DNA of 64,000 nucleotides, taken from contig NZ_AUAA01000021.1 of the NCBI RefSeq assembly GCF_000428485.1, positions 1 to 64,000 of the forward strand, read 5' to 3'. Below the pieces are notes generated by a model. That model was not told where the DNA came from and ran no database searches. It worked only from the letters and a program-made list of their open reading frames with translations. This DNA is from Epilithonimonas tenax DSM 16811. Lineage in GTDB: Bacteria > Bacteroidota > Bacteroidia > Flavobacteriales > Weeksellaceae. Numbering within the stretch: the stretch's first letter is position 1; every line of letters starts with the position of its first letter. The translations under genes and the position numbers were made by a program. Below are positions 24,340 through 33,849 of the stretch, in pieces.

Positions 24340-27300
24340 ATGTTTAAAAAATTTATAGAACGTCCGGTATTATCCACCGTTATTTCCATCATCATTGTGA
24401 TCCTTGGTGTTTTGGGAATGGTGACTCTGCCGGTTTCTCAATATCCGGATATTGCACCGCCAACGGTGGTCGTCAATACAAGTTATCAGGGTGCGAATGC
24501 CGACGTGATCCTAAAAAGTGTTATCGTTCCTCTGGAGGAGCAAATCAATGGCGTAGAAGGCATGACCTATATGACCTCTTCCGCAACCAATGATGGTTCT
24601 GGATCTGTTACCGTTTACTTCAAACAAGGCGTAAACCCCGATATTGCTGCGGTAAACGTACAAAACAGGGTCTCAAGAGCAAACTCACTTCTACCAAGAG
24701 AGGTGACGCAAGCCGGCGTTACTGTATTGAAAAGACAAAGCTCCAACGTGTTGATCTTCTCGCTTTACAGTGAGAATCCCAACTACGATATGACTTTTCT
24801 TCAGAATTACACCAATATCAATATTGTTCCTCAGATCAAAAGAGTAACGGGCGTTGGTGATGTGACGGTCTTTGGTTCTAAGGATTATTCAATCAGAATT
24901 TGGTTGGATCCCAATAAGATGGCTTCTTACGGGCTTGTTCCTTCGGATATCAGCACGCTTTTGGCTGAGCAGAATATCGAAGCGGCACCGGGAAGTTTAG
25001 GGGACGAAAGTGGCCAAAGCTTCCGATATACTTTGAAATATAAAGGTAGATTAACGGCAATTCCGGAATTCGATAATATTATTGTCAAAGCAACAGAGAA
25101 TGGGCAGATTTTAAAACTAAAAGATGTTGCTAGAGTAGAACTGGGTTCGCAGGATTATACAGGAAGTAGTTTTACAGACGGTCATCCGTCCATTGGTATG
25201 GCAGTAGCGCAAACAGCCGGCTCCAATGCTCAGGATGTGATCAATCAATCCATTGCGGTTCTGGACAAGGCTCAGGAATCTTTTCCGAAAGGCGTGAGAT
25301 ACGAAGCATTGGTGAATGCCAATGACTTCCTGGATGCTTCTATTGAGAAGGTAATTCATACCTTGTTCGAAGCGTTTATCTTGGTATTTATAGTGGTTTT
25401 CTTATTCTTGCAGGATTGGCGTTCAACGTTGATTCCTGCCATTTCTGTTCCGGTTGCAATTGTTGGGACCTTTTTTTTCCTGAGTATCTTTGGATTTACG
25501 ATCAATTTATTAACGCTTTTCGCCCTTATTTTGGCGGTAGGTATTGTCGTGGATGATGCCATTGTAGTGGTAGAAGCCGTTCACAGTAAACTTGAAAATG
25601 GTGAGAAATCACCACTTCGGGCTTCAGTCACTGCGATGGATGAGATCAGTGGAGCCATCATCAGTATTACGTTGGTAATGGCCGCGGTTTTCATTCCGGT
25701 GAGTTTTATTTCCGGATCTGCGGGGGTTTTTTACAAACAGTTTGGATTGACTTTAGCAATCGCCATTATATTATCAGCTGTCAATGCATTGACGTTAAGT
25801 CCTGCTTTATGTGCAATCTTCCTGAAGCCACATTCGCACGAAGAAAAGAAAAAGAATTTTCTGGAAAGGTTTTTTACCAATTTTAATATCATTTTTGATA
25901 CCATGGTGAAAAAATACACGAGAGGGATTTTATTCTTATTAAGGAAAAAATGGATGGCTTTTGCCGGTCTGGCTGTTTTTGCTGGGATCTTTGTTTGGCT
26001 CATGAACACCACACCCAAGTCCTTCGTTCCCAGTGAAGATATGGGCGGTATTTTTATGGATATCTCACTGCCAATTGGTTCCAATGAAAATAGAACAAAG
26101 GCTGTCATGCAGAGCGTAGAAGACATCGTCAAAAAACAGCCTGAAGTTCTGCACATCTTCAAAGTGTCTGGGCGAGGAATGATCAGTGGTAGTGGTTCCA
26201 ACAACGGGATGCTCATCGTAAAACTAAAGGACTGGAAAGACAGAACCAAAAAAGGGGAAGATCTCCAATCTTTTGTGGCTAGGATGTACAAAGAAACTGC
26301 CGGAATCAAAGATGCAAAATTGACCTTCTTCGGAAGGCCAACGCTTCAGGGTTTTGGTAATGCTGCCGGTTTCGAAATGCAGATCCAGGATCAAAAAGGG
26401 GGAAGCATTGCTGATCTTACGAAAGTGACCAATGACTTCATCGATAAAATGAATCAACAGCCAGATATTCAAAGAACATTCACATCTTTTAATCCGAATT
26501 ATCCGCAATATATGATTGATATCGATATTGCTGCCACAAAAGCCGCAGGATTCTCCGTTAATGATATTTTGACAACAATGCAGGGTTATTACGGTGGTGT
26601 TTACGCGTCGAATGTCAATCTTTTCGGGAAACAATACCGTGTGATCTACCAGGCACCTTTTGAAGACAGAGAAAATCTGGAGAGTTTCAACATGATTCAG
26701 GTTAGGAATGCAAACGGCGACATGGCTCCGCTAAGTAGATTCATCACAACGAAGAGGGTTTACGGACCGCAGGCTATTGGCCGATTCAATCTATTTACCG
26801 CCATCTCTCTGAATGGTACACCTAATCCTGGATTTTCTTCAGGAGATGCCATTAGTACCGTAGAAAGAGTGGCCAAAGAAACTTTGCCACAAGGTTATGG
26901 TTATGAGTTTTCTGGTTTGACGAGAGAAGAAGTGACTGCTGGTGGACAGACTGTTTATATCTTCATATTATGTTGTGTATTCGTGTATTTCCTTTTGGCA
27001 GCGCAGTACGAGAGTTATATTTTACCGTTTGCTGTGATGTTGTCACTGCCTGTTGGTTTGGCTGGTGTAATGATGTTTAGTAGCTGGATTGGTGGTTCCA
27101 ACAATATTTACACCCAGATTTCACTCATTATGTTAATTGGTCTCCTAGCGAAGAATGCGATCTTGATCGTCGAATTTGCCCTGGATGCCAGAAAAAAAGG
27201 ATATTCTATTGCGCACGCTGCAATCAGTGGGGCAAAGCAAAGACTACGTCCAATTTTGATGACCTCTTTTGCATTCATTTTCGGACTAATTCCTTTGGCA

Positions 27301-27486
27301 ATTTCTACAGGTGCGGGTGCCGTTGGTAACAAGTCTATCGGAATTGGTGCTATTGGAGGGATGTTGTTCGGGACTGTTTTCGGTGTGTTCTTTATTCCGA
27401 TTCTCTTTGCCGTATTTATGTATCTTCAGGAGAAAGTAAGCAGCAAAAAAGTGTCGGATAAATATGAAGGCGAACTAAGCGAATAA
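24340..27486 (+). CDS. RND-family multidrug efflux pump, inner-membrane subunit (HAE1/AcrB type)
   Basis: The 1048-residue size, with 12 predicted membrane spans and two large periplasmic loops, matches AcrB. The N-terminus MFKKFIERPVLSTVISIIIVILG is typical. The proton-relay aspartates are visible in GIVVDDAIVVVEAV (segment 4) and the lysine in LLAKNAILIVEFALDARK (segment 10). It uses the proton gradient to expel drugs or bile-like compounds through the partner channel at 27503. The 108-bp gap to the adaptor gene is T/C-rich (TCTTTTCTCTTTTATC type). Confidence 0.96.
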   Translation: MFKKFIERPVLSTVISIIIVILGVLGMVTLPVSQYPDIAPPTVVVNTSYQGANADVILKSVIVPLEEQINGVEGMTYMTSSATNDGSGSVTVYFKQGVNPDIAAVNVQNRVSRANSLLPREVTQAGVTVLKRQSSNVLIFSLYSENPNYDMTFLQNYTNINIVPQIKRVTGVGDVTVFGSKDYSIRIWLDPNKMASYGLVPSDISTLLAEQNIEAAPGSLGDESGQSFRYTLKYKGRLTAIPEFDNIIVKATENGQILKLKDVARVELGSQDYTGSSFTDGHPSIGMAVAQTAGSNAQDVINQSIAVLDKAQESFPKGVRYEALVNANDFLDASIEKVIHTLFEAFILVFIVVFLFLQDWRSTLIPAISVPVAIVGTFFFLSIFGFTINLLTLFALILAVGIVVDDAIVVVEAVHSKLENGEKSPLRASVTAMDEISGAIISITLVMAAVFIPVSFISGSAGVFYKQFGLTLAIAIILSAVNALTLSPALCAIFLKPHSHEEKKKNFLERFFTNFNIIFDTMVKKYTRGILFLLRKKWMAFAGLAVFAGIFVWLMNTTPKSFVPSEDMGGIFMDISLPIGSNENRTKAVMQSVEDIVKKQPEVLHIFKVSGRGMISGSGSNNGMLIVKLKDWKDRTKKGEDLQSFVARMYKETAGIKDAKLTFFGRPTLQGFGNAAGFEMQIQDQKGGSIADLTKVTNDFIDKMNQQPDIQRTFTSFNPNYPQYMIDIDIAATKAAGFSVNDILTTMQGYYGGVYASNVNLFGKQYRVIYQAPFEDRENLESFNMIQVRNANGDMAPLSRFITTKRVYGPQAIGRFNLFTAISLNGTPNPGFSSGDAISTVERVAKETLPQGYGYEFSGLTREEVTAGGQTVYIFILCCVFVYFLLAAQYESYILPFAVMLSLPVGLAGVMMFSSWIGGSNNIYTQISLIMLIGLLAKNAILIVEFALDARKKGYSIAHAAISGAKQRLRPILMTSFAFIFGLIPLAISTGAGAVGNKSIGIGAIGGMLFGTVFGVFFIPILFAVFMYLQEKVSSKKVSDKYEGELSE

Positions 27487-27502
27487 CTAAAAGTTGAGAA
27501 AA

Positions 27503-28900
27503 ATGAAATTAAAAAATTTAATCATATTAGCAGGTGTCGCTGGTTTCTTCTATTCTTGCAAGGTCACAGATACTTATAATGACCCGGAAATTGAGAAAAA
27601 CCAAAAGGATCATCTGTTTCGCCAAAAAACAAATAATGACAGTACATCTATTGCCAACGTAGCCTGGGATCAGATATTCACAGATGTCATGCTGCAGAAC
27701 ATCATCAGGAAAACAATTGAGAATAATCTGGATCTGAAAGTAGCGGTTGCAAAAATTCAGGAAGCTGATGCCGTTTTCAAACAGTCGCAGTTACAGAATC
27801 TTCCAAGTTTGGATGGGATCGCTTCTGTGAGAGATACCAAAAATAGTGCTGCGGCACAGGGAAGTAATTTTGTCATGCCAGATCTCATGAACTACCAGTT
27901 GGGGATTTCCACAGGATGGGAAGTGGATATCTGGGGAAGAATCAAATCTTTGAAACGCGCTGCCTACGCAGGTTTTATGCAGTCAGATGCTGCCAAGAGG
28001 GCAGTGCAGACGCAATTGGTTGCTCAAGCAGCAACTTTATATTACCAGTTGATCTCCCTGGATAAACAGCTGGAAATAACAAAACAAACCATTGTGCTGC
28101 GTCAGCAGGATATAGAAACTGTGCAGTTGCTGATGGATGCGGCTTATCTTACAGGTGCAGATCTGGAACAGAGCAAGGCCAATCTTTACTCGGCGCAATT
28201 ATCTGTACCCGATTTGGAGTTACAGATCCAGCAGACAGAAAATGCTTTGAGTATTTTGATGAATGATAATCCGCAGGCTATTGACAGAAATTCTATAGAT
28301 TCTCAAATCGTTTATACAGATTTGAAGACTGGGATTCCGGTTTCGTTACTGAAAAACAGACCAGACGTGCAGGCCGCAGAAATGACCTTCCGCCAGGCTT
28401 TTGAAAACAAAAATGTCGCTTTGGCGCAAGTCTATCCCACATTTAATATCACAGCTACTTTAGGACTTTCGACAAGAACTCTGGAAAACTTCTTTACCAA
28501 CTCTTTGTTTTATACCGTTGGCGGAACTTTGACGCAGAATATCTTCCAGCAAGGCAACAGAAAAGCGCAGGTAAGAGTGACAGAAGCCAGAAAACAACAG
28601 GCTTATTTTACCTTCCAAAAAACACTGTTGACGGCAGGATCAGAGGTTTCCAACGCGCTGTTGTCTTATCAAAAAGCGAAAGAGAAAGAAAGCACAAGAC
28701 AGCTCCAAATTCAGTCTCTAGAAAAAGCACTCGAGTTCAATAAAGAGTTGTTAACTTACTCATCCAATATTAATTATGTAAATGTGTTGACTGCGGAACA
28801 AGCACTCCTTCAAGCAAAACTTTCTGGCGTGAATGATAAATTACAGCAATTGCAGGCTGTTACAGAATTTTACCGCGCGCTAGGTGGAGGACAATTTTAG
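27503..28900 (+). CDS. NodT-family outer-membrane efflux lipoprotein
   Basis: The 465-residue TolC-like channel belongs to the NodT/OprM family. The lipoprotein signal is MKLKNLIILAGVAGFFYSC. Two outer-membrane efflux domains, about 60-260 and 270-460, are recognisable by LDLKVAVAKIQEADA and VSLLKNRPDVQAAEMTFRQAF. ATG 27503 is preferred over the TTG three codons upstream because the lipoprotein signal starts there. It completes the tripartite pump, lies 16 bp after the RND gene and is followed by a strong terminator. Confidence 0.93.
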   Translation: MKLKNLIILAGVAGFFYSCKVTDTYNDPEIEKNQKDHLFRQKTNNDSTSIANVAWDQIFTDVMLQNIIRKTIENNLDLKVAVAKIQEADAVFKQSQLQNLPSLDGIASVRDTKNSAAAQGSNFVMPDLMNYQLGISTGWEVDIWGRIKSLKRAAYAGFMQSDAAKRAVQTQLVAQAATLYYQLISLDKQLEITKQTIVLRQQDIETVQLLMDAAYLTGADLEQSKANLYSAQLSVPDLELQIQQTENALSILMNDNPQAIDRNSIDSQIVYTDLKTGIPVSLLKNRPDVQAAEMTFRQAFENKNVALAQVYPTFNITATLGLSTRTLENFFTNSLFYTVGGTLTQNIFQQGNRKAQVRVTEARKQQAYFTFQKTLLTAGSEVSNALLSYQKAKEKESTRQLQIQSLEKALEFNKELLTYSSNINYVNVLTAEQALLQAKLSGVNDKLQQLQAVTEFYRALGGGQF

Positions 28901-28926
28901 AGACCAAATTTTACGCCCTATATTTT

Positions 28927-28960
28927 AAAGTCTGATCATTTTTTTATCAGACTTTTTTTA
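28927..28960 (+). terminator. Intrinsic terminator of the RND operon
   Basis: Perfect 10-bp stem AAAGTCTGAT / ATCAGACTTT with an 8-nt loop and an extended T-run. Confidence 0.92.
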
Positions 28961-29063
28961 TTTTAAAATTTCATTTGCAGTATTTTAAAATTGCAGATCT
29001 TCATATTTAATTTTTAAGCTATGAATTAAATTATTATTTTGGTAATATCAAAAAAATAAAAAA

Positions 29064-29756
29064 ATGAGCAAATTTTCAATTGAAGCTTTCGTCAACGAGA
29101 CAAAAGAGAATTCACAGGAAAAAGACTATTTTGAACTGGAAAAACCAGAACTTTTGGAAATCAATCTCAACAATCAGGCAGTCTGGACAAAAACAGGCAG
29201 TATGGTTGGCTATGTCGGAAATGTCAATTTTGAAAGACAGGGAATGCTTTCTGGCGGACTCGGTAACCTTCTCAAAAAAGCAATCTCCGGCGAAGGCACA
29301 GCATTGATGAAAGCCCAAGGTACAGGCAGGCTTTACGTGGCAGACAACGGCAAAAAAGTAAGAATTCTTTACCTTGAGAACGAATCCATCTCAGTCAACG
29401 GAAACGATGTTCTTGCCCACGATCAAAGCATCAAAAGCGATATCAAAATGCTGAAAAGCATCGCAGGCGTTATGGCGGGAGGACTTTTCCAGGTTAAGTT
29501 GAGCGGAACAGGCCACATCGCCATCACAACACACGGACATCCTCTGACGCTTCTGGTGACTCCAGAAAATCCAGTTTTCACAGACCCCAATGCGACCGTC
29601 GCCTGGTCCGGCAACCTGACGCCAGAACTGAAAACCAACGTATCACTCAAAAGCCTTATCGGCAGAGGAAGCGGTGAAGAATTCCAGATGAAATTTTCCG
29701 GAAGCGGTTGGGTTCTCATCCAACCTTATGAGGAGGTTTACGTCGTTACAAAATAA
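29064..29756 (+). CDS. AIM24 family protein
   Basis: The 230-residue beta-rich protein belongs to the AIM24 family (PF01987, TRAP-like beta fold). It contains AVWTKTGSMVGYVGNVNF, GTGRLYVADNGKKVRILYLENESISVNGNDVLAHD and a C-terminal GSGWVLIQPYEEVYVVTK, all typical. Bacterial members are of unclear function; the yeast relative affects mitochondrial membrane organisation. No signal peptide is present, so it is cytoplasmic. It is monocistronic, followed by a dispersed repeat and then a terminator. Confidence 0.88.
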   Translation: MSKFSIEAFVNETKENSQEKDYFELEKPELLEINLNNQAVWTKTGSMVGYVGNVNFERQGMLSGGLGNLLKKAISGEGTALMKAQGTGRLYVADNGKKVRILYLENESISVNGNDVLAHDQSIKSDIKMLKSIAGVMAGGLFQVKLSGTGHIAITTHGHPLTLLVTPENPVFTDPNATVAWSGNLTPELKTNVSLKSLIGRGSGEEFQMKFSGSGWVLIQPYEEVYVVTK

Positions 29757-29762
29757 ATTTTT

Positions 29763-29870
29763 AGGAGCTTAATCCCGCTATCCGCTCTATCTTTTTTGTC
29801 ATTGAAGATTTTTTATAATCTAGGCATTAGTCAATAGACAAAAAAGGATGCCGCTACTATCGGGGCTATG
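29763..29870 (+). repeat. Dispersed palindromic element, subfamily 1, copy C
   Basis: Starts AGGAGCTTAATCCCGCTATC and ends ACTATCGGGGCTATG. The inner arms CTTTTTTGTCATTGA and TCAATAGACAAAAAAG are inverted with a single-base indel. The outer ends also pair (AGC...CCCG with CGGGGCT). It sits 7 bp after the AIM24 stop codon and before the terminator. This is the least disrupted copy in the window. Confidence 0.75.
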
Positions 29871-29880
29871 AATGACTACA

Positions 29881-29912
29881 ACCTCATAGAGTTTTCTCTG
29901 AGGTTTTTTGTT
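29881..29912 (+). terminator. Terminator after AIM24 gene and repeat C
   Basis: Stem ACCTCA(TA)GAG / CTCTGAGGT with a 2-nt bulge, followed by TTTTTTG. Confidence 0.7.
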
Positions 29913-30119
29913 TTCAGTTATCTTTGAAAATAGAAACAAAAATACTATTGTTAATTACCATTTGATGTGCAATCATATGATGCACCGTAATATCGCCGTT
30001 TGTATAAAATGACCTTGGTTAATATGGAGGTGGTGCCTCTTAAAATCTATTCAGAAATCTCTATAACTAGCGTCAAATTTTCAAAAAAAAATAAATTGAT
30101 AAAAACACAAAATTTGCAA

Positions 30120-30962
30120 ATGTCTGCTTTACAACAATTTGGAGTTGAGATTTTCACCCAAAACAATATTTTTGAAAGAATCTCTACAGACAAGCCTTTT
30201 CGTCCGGATAATCCTGCTTTTATCTTTATTAAAAGTGGGTCTATAAAACTTCGTCAACACTTCAGAGATCTGGAGCTTTCTGCAAATACATTTATGGTTA
30301 CAGATCCTCAGACGGTATATGAATTGATTTCTGTAAGCGATGATTTTCAATCGAGAATGGTCTCATACAAACGAGAATTTATTTCGGCTTTGTCTCTGAA
30401 ATTCAATCGGTTAATTACTTACAGGTATTTTCGTCAGCAGATGAATGTGGCTGTTCCTCTCTTTCAAGATGATTTGGATGTGGTTTGGAAAAGTGTGAAT
30501 TTTTTAAAATACATTCTGGATTCTGAAACTGAAATGATTTACAAAAAAGAAATTGTAGAACATCTTTTCTCGGTTTTTTGTTATCAAATGGCAGGAATTA
30601 TATCCAAAGAAGACAATAATTCTATGAATCAAATGTCTAGACAGGAGGAAATTGTTTTTGTTTTTCTTAATGATTTGGCAAATCACCATCTCAATAATCG
30701 CCAAGTAGATTTCTACGCCGCACGTCAGTCTATTACAACGAGACATCTTTCTTCGGTTGTTAAAATGATTACAGGAAAGTCGGCAAGCCACGTGATTGCT
30801 TCAATCGTTATTAATGAAGCAAAAGTCTATTTAAATTCATCTAAAATGCCAATTTCAGAGATTTCTACAAAACTTGGCTTCAGCGATCAATATTCTTTTT
30901 CTCACTTTTTTAAAAAACATTTAGGCATCAGTCCTAGTCAATACAGACAACAGTACCAATAA
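30120..30962 (+). CDS. AraC-family transcriptional regulator
   Basis: The 280-residue protein has an N-terminal cupin-like sensing domain (about 20-110; DNPAFIFIKSGSIKLRQHFRDLELSANTFMVTDP) and a C-terminal AraC/XylS double HTH (about 180-278; ISEISTKLGFSDQYSFSHFFKKHLGISPSQYRQQ). ATG 30120 is chosen because upstream residues from 30000 do not resemble the family and an AATTTG-type box lies just ahead. It precedes the tolC-emrA-emrB-like genes in the same orientation and may control them, but the palindrome in front of tolC looks more like a TetR-type site. Confidence 0.85.
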   Translation: MSALQQFGVEIFTQNNIFERISTDKPFRPDNPAFIFIKSGSIKLRQHFRDLELSANTFMVTDPQTVYELISVSDDFQSRMVSYKREFISALSLKFNRLITYRYFRQQMNVAVPLFQDDLDVVWKSVNFLKYILDSETEMIYKKEIVEHLFSVFCYQMAGIISKEDNNSMNQMSRQEEIVFVFLNDLANHHLNNRQVDFYAARQSITTRHLSSVVKMITGKSASHVIASIVINEAKVYLNSSKMPISEISTKLGFSDQYSFSHFFKKHLGISPSQYRQQYQ

Positions 30963-30994
30963 GATAATCGTACATTTGAACATCTTTTTCCAAA

Positions 30995-31014
30995 ATTCAA
31001 ACATTTGTTTGAAT
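30995..31014. promoter_or_regulatory. Palindromic operator candidate overlapping the tolC promoter
   Basis: ATTCAAACATTTGTTTGAAT is a perfect inverted repeat of 9-bp halves around TT. It covers the expected -33 region of the promoter whose -7 box is at 31027-31034, so a bound repressor would block RNA polymerase. It is 18/20 identical to the site at 22891-22910. Confidence 0.65.
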
Positions 31015-31026
31015 GTGCTCTTGCCA

Positions 31027-31034
31027 TAACTTTG
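31027..31034 (+). promoter_or_regulatory. -7 element for the tolC-like gene
   Basis: TAACTTTG, an exact TAnnTTTG match 20 bp ahead of ATG 31055. The longer frame from ATG 31013 would start upstream of this box, which argues against it. Confidence 0.6.
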
Positions 31035-31054
31035 CATCTGTAAAACAAGGTAAA

Positions 31055-32365
31055 ATGGTTAAGAACATAAAAACAGCAATATCACTATGGATAGGTCTTT
31101 TTCCTGCGCTGTTCTTTTCACAAGAAATAAAACAGATGACAGCGAATGAGGTGGCTGAATTGGCACTGCAAAATCACTATCAGTTGAAGGTTTCTGCGCA
31201 AAATATTAATATTACTAAACAGCAAACCAATATCACGAAACTTCAGAAACTTCCTTCCGTAGTTGCTTCTACCACTCAATTTTATTTGGGAAATGTGGTG
31301 GCAATTGATAAAGATTTTTCTAATTCTACCACCATTCCGATGCCTCATTATGGAAGCACTTATGGTGTGCAGGCAACTCAATTAATTTTTAAAGGAGGAT
31401 TGGTAAATAAGTCTATTGAAATGGCGGGTCTTCGGGAACAACTTTCTGAATTGGATTTAGAGAAAAATAAGCAAGACGTAAAATTTTTAGTGATTTCTAA
31501 TTATCTCGACGTTTATAAAATTATTAATCAACAGGCGGTATTTAATAACAATAAAAAACTTGCTCTACAAAGATTAAAAAACATCAATGATTTTTATAAA
31601 CAAGGAATGGTGACGAGAAATGAAGTTATTCGTGGAGAATTAGCTCTAAAAAATCTTGACCAAGGAATCTTGACTTTAGCTAATAATAAAAAAATTCTTA
31701 ATTATAATTTGAATATCGCTTTAGGTTTGCCTGAGGATACGGAAATTATTCCTGTGGAAAATTTAGGAAATAAAGAGTCGGGAATTGGGATGGATTATTA
31801 TCTAAATCTCGCTCACGACTCCAATCCGCAATTGAAATCTGCGCAAACCAACATTGGTGTTGCGGATAAAAATATAGAAATCATTAAAACAGACAGAATG
31901 CCTACACTTTCTGGTTTTGGTGGTTACAGTTTGCAAAGACCGATTACCAATAGAAATCCCGTTTTGGATATGTACGCAAGCGGTTGGCAAGGCGGAATTT
32001 CTTTGAGCTACAACATCGATAATCTCTATAAAACCAAAGAAAAAGTAAAACTTGGCGAGATGCAGAAAAATCAAGCGAATGATGCTTTAACATTAACCCA
32101 GCAGAATATTGATATGAATGTAAATGCTTCTTACATCAAATATCAGGAAGCGATTCAACAAGCGGATATTTTAAACGATGCCAAAAGATTAGCCGATGAA
32201 AACTATAAAATTACCGAAGCGAAATACCTTAATCAGTTGGCAGTACAAGCAGAAATGATTGATGCACAAAACCAGAAACTTCAATCTGAATTGGATTTCG
32301 CAAACGCAGAAATTAATGTTTTATATCAATATTATAATCTGTTGAAATCGACAGGAACGCTTTAA
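31055..32365 (+). CDS. TolC-family outer-membrane efflux channel
   Basis: The 436-residue protein starts MVKNIKTAISLWIGLFPALFFSQ, a signal peptide with no lipobox, followed by two outer-membrane efflux protein repeats (about 35-220 and 240-430) with long coiled-coil helices. It forms the periplasm-spanning outer-membrane duct. The start is fixed by the promoter at 31027-31034. It precedes an HlyD-type adaptor and an EmrB-type pump, giving a complete drug-export set. The 362-bp gap to the adaptor gene contains repeats, so readthrough rather than tight coupling is likely. Confidence 0.92.
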   Translation: MVKNIKTAISLWIGLFPALFFSQEIKQMTANEVAELALQNHYQLKVSAQNINITKQQTNITKLQKLPSVVASTTQFYLGNVVAIDKDFSNSTTIPMPHYGSTYGVQATQLIFKGGLVNKSIEMAGLREQLSELDLEKNKQDVKFLVISNYLDVYKIINQQAVFNNNKKLALQRLKNINDFYKQGMVTRNEVIRGELALKNLDQGILTLANNKKILNYNLNIALGLPEDTEIIPVENLGNKESGIGMDYYLNLAHDSNPQLKSAQTNIGVADKNIEIIKTDRMPTLSGFGGYSLQRPITNRNPVLDMYASGWQGGISLSYNIDNLYKTKEKVKLGEMQKNQANDALTLTQQNIDMNVNASYIKYQEAIQQADILNDAKRLADENYKITEAKYLNQLAVQAEMIDAQNQKLQSELDFANAEINVLYQYYNLLKSTGTL

Positions 32366-32727
32366 TTTCAGGTGTAAATTTTAGAGAATTTTTCTTCGCC
32401 CCAACCCTAAAGGGAGGAAAAACTCTCTTAAAATTGATTGAAATTACTCCCTTTAGGGTCGGGGGAAAGAATTTTAATCAATTTTAAATGGTCCAAGTAG
32501 TTACTAGGGAAAGATAATAAACAAAACTCAACAAGTTGATTTTATTAAGCTTATGCATAAACTTTGCGAAGCAAATTCATTTGCCTTTGCACTCTAAAAA
32601 TAAACACTCGCAAATAACATCTTTGCGTTTAAAAATAAAATAAAAAGTCTTTAAGTGAAACTCTAAAAAGACATTAATAATAAATACTCCGAGAACTTCG
32701 TGTTCAAAAAAATATAAAACAAAAACA
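32366..32727. other. Repeat-rich spacer between tolC-like and emrA-like genes
   Basis: Holds copy 2 of the CCCTAAAGGG element (32399-32465), then degenerate CTTTGCG/CACTC-type strings (32560-32710) related to the CTTTGTG motifs elsewhere. No open reading frame is supported. Confidence 0.4.
32399..32465. repeat. CCCTAAAGGG-centred intergenic element, copy 2
   Basis: Begins CCCCAACCCTAAAGGGAGG and ends CTCCCTTTAGGGTCGGGGG. The ends are near-perfect inverted copies, so the RNA can fold into a long outer hairpin or into two local CCCTAAAGGG palindromes. It lies 34 bp after the tolC-like stop. Confidence 0.65.
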
Positions 32728-33849
32728 ATGGAAAACAAGGAACAAAATACTCAAGATACACAACCACAAGCACCGGTAAAACCTGCAGTTTCAAACGCTG
32801 AAACCAAGAAAAAACAAAATAAAAAAAATAAAATCAGAGTCATTATTTCAAATATTGTCGTTTTTGCTTTAATCGGTTTCGGATTATTCTGGCTGATTCG
32901 TGAGTATTTTCACATTGGTGACAAAACTTATACGGAAGCGGCTCAGGTTGAGGAATTTATCAACCCGATCAACACCAGAGTTTCGGCTTATATTAAAGAA
33001 ATAAAATTCATTGAACATCAACAAGTGAAAAAAGGAGATACGCTGGCAATTTTAGATGACCGTGAAATCATCACGCAAGTGGGACAGGCAGAAGCGGCGT
33101 ATCAAAATGCTTTGGCGCAACGTTTTGCAACTGGTTCTTCAATCAACACCGTTTCCAACAGCGTGAACGTAATGGAATCTAATATCGCAGGTGCAAAAGC
33201 AAGATTGTGGAATGCCGAACAGAATTTAAACCGTTACAAAAATCTTTTGGCGGCAGAAGCTGTGACAAGACAGCAATTTGACCAAGCAAAAACAGAATAT
33301 GATGCTCAGAAAGCAGCGTACGAAACATTGAAGAATCAAAAACAATCTGCAAATCTTTCTACAACCGAAGTGAAAAGCAGGTTGGGAATAAATGACGCGG
33401 AAATTAAAAGAACAAAAGCAGCTTTAGATATGGCGAAAATCAATCTTTCATACACCGTAATCACTGCTCCGTACGACGGAACAATGGGAAGAAGAACGAT
33501 TTCTGAAGGACAATTAATACAACCCGGACAACAGGTTGCTACCATCGTTTTGAATAATCAAAAATGGGTCACCGCCAATTTCTTGGAAAGCCAAATGCCG
33601 AATATTAAAATCGGACAAAAATTAATGATGACAGCCGATGCTTTGGGTGGAAAACAGTTTGAAGGCGTAGTAACCGCAGTTTCCGCAGCTACAGGTTCAA
33701 GATATTCTAATGTTCCGACGGATAATTCAACGGGAAATTTCATTAAAGTTCAACAAAGAATTCCGGTAAGAATAGAGTTTACTGCATCAAACAAAAAAGA
33801 AGATGTGGCAAAACTGAGCGCGGGAATGAATATGAATGTTTCTTTATAA
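32728..33849 (+). CDS. EmrA/HlyD-family membrane fusion protein
   Basis: The 373-residue adaptor has a short cytoplasmic Gln/Lys-rich N-terminus (1-38) and a single membrane anchor at about 39-62 (IRVIISNIVVFALIGFGLFWLI). A biotinyl-lipoyl-like half (VKKGDTLAILDDREI), a helical hairpin (about 100-190) and the HlyD_D23-type beta-barrel (ITAPYDGTMGRRTISEGQLIQPG) follow. It links the EmrB-like pump at 34046 to the TolC-like channel at 31055. Confidence 0.92.
   Translation: MENKEQNTQDTQPQAPVKPAVSNAETKKKQNKKNKIRVIISNIVVFALIGFGLFWLIREYFHIGDKTYTEAAQVEEFINPINTRVSAYIKEIKFIEHQQVKKGDTLAILDDREIITQVGQAEAAYQNALAQRFATGSSINTVSNSVNVMESNIAGAKARLWNAEQNLNRYKNLLAAEAVTRQQFDQAKTEYDAQKAAYETLKNQKQSANLSTTEVKSRLGINDAEIKRTKAALDMAKINLSYTVITAPYDGTMGRRTISEGQLIQPGQQVATIVLNNQKWVTANFLESQMPNIKIGQKLMMTADALGGKQFEGVVTAVSAATGSRYSNVPTDNSTGNFIKVQQRIPVRIEFTASNKKEDVAKLSAGMNMNVSL

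Noticed and set aside
30000-30119. N-terminal extension of the AraC-type regulator
   Set aside because: The 40 extra residues do not resemble the family, and a promoter-like box precedes the ATG at 30120.
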